The position numbers and the translations under genes were made by a program. The notes beneath the pieces were generated by a model. It ran no database searches. It worked only from the letters and a program-made list of their open reading frames with translations, and was not told where the DNA came from. This document shows, piece by piece, positions 5,469 to 5,934 of a stretch of DNA of 5,934 nucleotides. Source of the stretch: Clostridia bacterium (GTDB taxonomy: Bacteria; Bacillota; Clostridia; Christensenellales; CAG-917); assembly GCA_017507205.1 (NCBI GenBank), contig JAFWBH010000189.1:1-5934 (forward strand), written 5' to 3'. The stretch's first letter is position 1. Every line of letters starts with the position of its first letter.

Positions 5469-5476
5469 GGTATATT

Positions 5477-5934
5477 ATGGATTTTGATGATAGATTTTTA
5501 GGGCTTATAAGTATGCTTGGTGGAATGGGTGGAATGAACAATTCAAACAACTCTTCCCCAGCTGAAAAACAGAGCCAAGGAATGAATTTTGACAACGTAA
5601 TGAATATTATGGGGCTTATGCAAGGCTTTTCTGGCAAAAGCTTCAATGCTACACAAAATCAAAGCGTATGTGGTAGTGTGGATATTATGAAAATACTGCC
5701 CTTGCTCACTGCATTAAAGAGTGGCAATTCAATTGGGAATCTATTTAATACTGGCAATCAACCAAGCTCAGATAGTGGCAATGCCCAAGACACATCATCT
5801 GACAATCAATCTCCTTCGCATTCGGCAGACCTATCATCACAAAGGAATGGCGCTGGATACAAGGACAAATACTGTGCAATAGCATTTGCAGGAAATGAGG
5901 TCATCTACACCCTTGGGAAGCTGTGGAAAACCTA
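5477..5934 (+). CDS. Unknown Asn/Ser/Gly/Met-rich protein, 3' end beyond window
   Basis: An open frame of 152 codons from the ATG at 5477 runs to the right edge with no stop. I do not recognise it. It starts MDFDDRFLGLISMLGGMGGM, and has three short hydrophobic, Met- or Leu-rich patches (about 7-20, 40-51 and 68-80, the last VDIMKILPLLTAL) separated by Asn/Ser/Gln-rich linkers. A long disordered-looking Ser/Asn/Asp stretch (82-123) precedes a more ordered end, YKDKYCAIAFAGNEVIYTLGKLW (128-150). No classical signal peptide: there is no basic N-terminus, and the first hydrophobic patch is short. Cysteines are at 65 and 133. It is real rather than a shadow: it has its own promoter and AGG ribosome site (5468-5470), its frame is open over the whole available length, and composition resembles the divergent neighbour, with which it probably functions. 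Confidence 0.75.
   Translation, partial: MDFDDRFLGLISMLGGMGGMNNSNNSSPAEKQSQGMNFDNVMNIMGLMQGFSGKSFNATQNQSVCGSVDIMKILPLLTALKSGNSIGNLFNTGNQPSSDSGNAQDTSSDNQSPSHSADLSSQRNGAGYKDKYCAIAFAGNEVIYTLGKLWKT

Noticed and set aside
5458..5646. Minus-strand open frame of 62 codons upstream of the 114-residue gene
   Set aside because: Antisense to the plus-strand gene from 5477, without a ribosome site, and it would cross both predicted promoters.

Overview
The window is a moderately AT-rich bacterial segment that looks like a Firmicutes/Clostridia chromosome, probably from an anaerobe. The reasons are an NfnAB-type electron-bifurcating transhydrogenase pair, a DUF3343 protein next to an EF2568-type cysteine desulfurase, purine-rich ribosome-binding sites and sigma-A-like promoters. 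I could not run a database search, so family names come from motif recognition. I see no RNA gene, insertion sequence, CRISPR array or phage gene.

Left part (1-2436, minus strand): nth (endonuclease III), then nfnA, then nfnB, which runs off the left edge. All three read in the same direction with gaps of 39 and 1 bases, so they are probably one transcription unit. It would be driven by a near-consensus extended -10 promoter whose predicted start lies within about 0-4 bases of the nth ATG. NfnA and NfnB together should couple NADH and reduced-ferredoxin oxidation to NADP+ reduction. Nth repairs oxidised pyrimidines.

Middle (2481-3986): a small DUF3343 gene (minus) and a PLP-dependent cysteine desulfurase-like gene (plus) diverge from a 102-base intergenic region. 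That region holds an interrupted dyad and an 11-T homopolymer. The pairing suggests sulfur or selenium transfer: the desulfurase makes a persulfide or selenide and the small Cys-containing protein may carry it. A 12-bp stem hairpin at 3983-4010 separates the desulfurase from the convergent protease gene.

Right part (4013-5934): a subtilisin-family protease without a signal peptide is translationally coupled (ATGA overlap) to an upstream 114-residue Asn/Gln/Ser-rich protein of unknown function. Only 55 bases away, a second low-complexity protein of unknown function starts divergently and runs off the right edge. The two divergent genes appear to share a compact, nearly symmetric pair of overlapping promoters centred on a small dyad. 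This protease plus two low-complexity proteins is the least explained and most interesting part of the window; I do not recognise the system.
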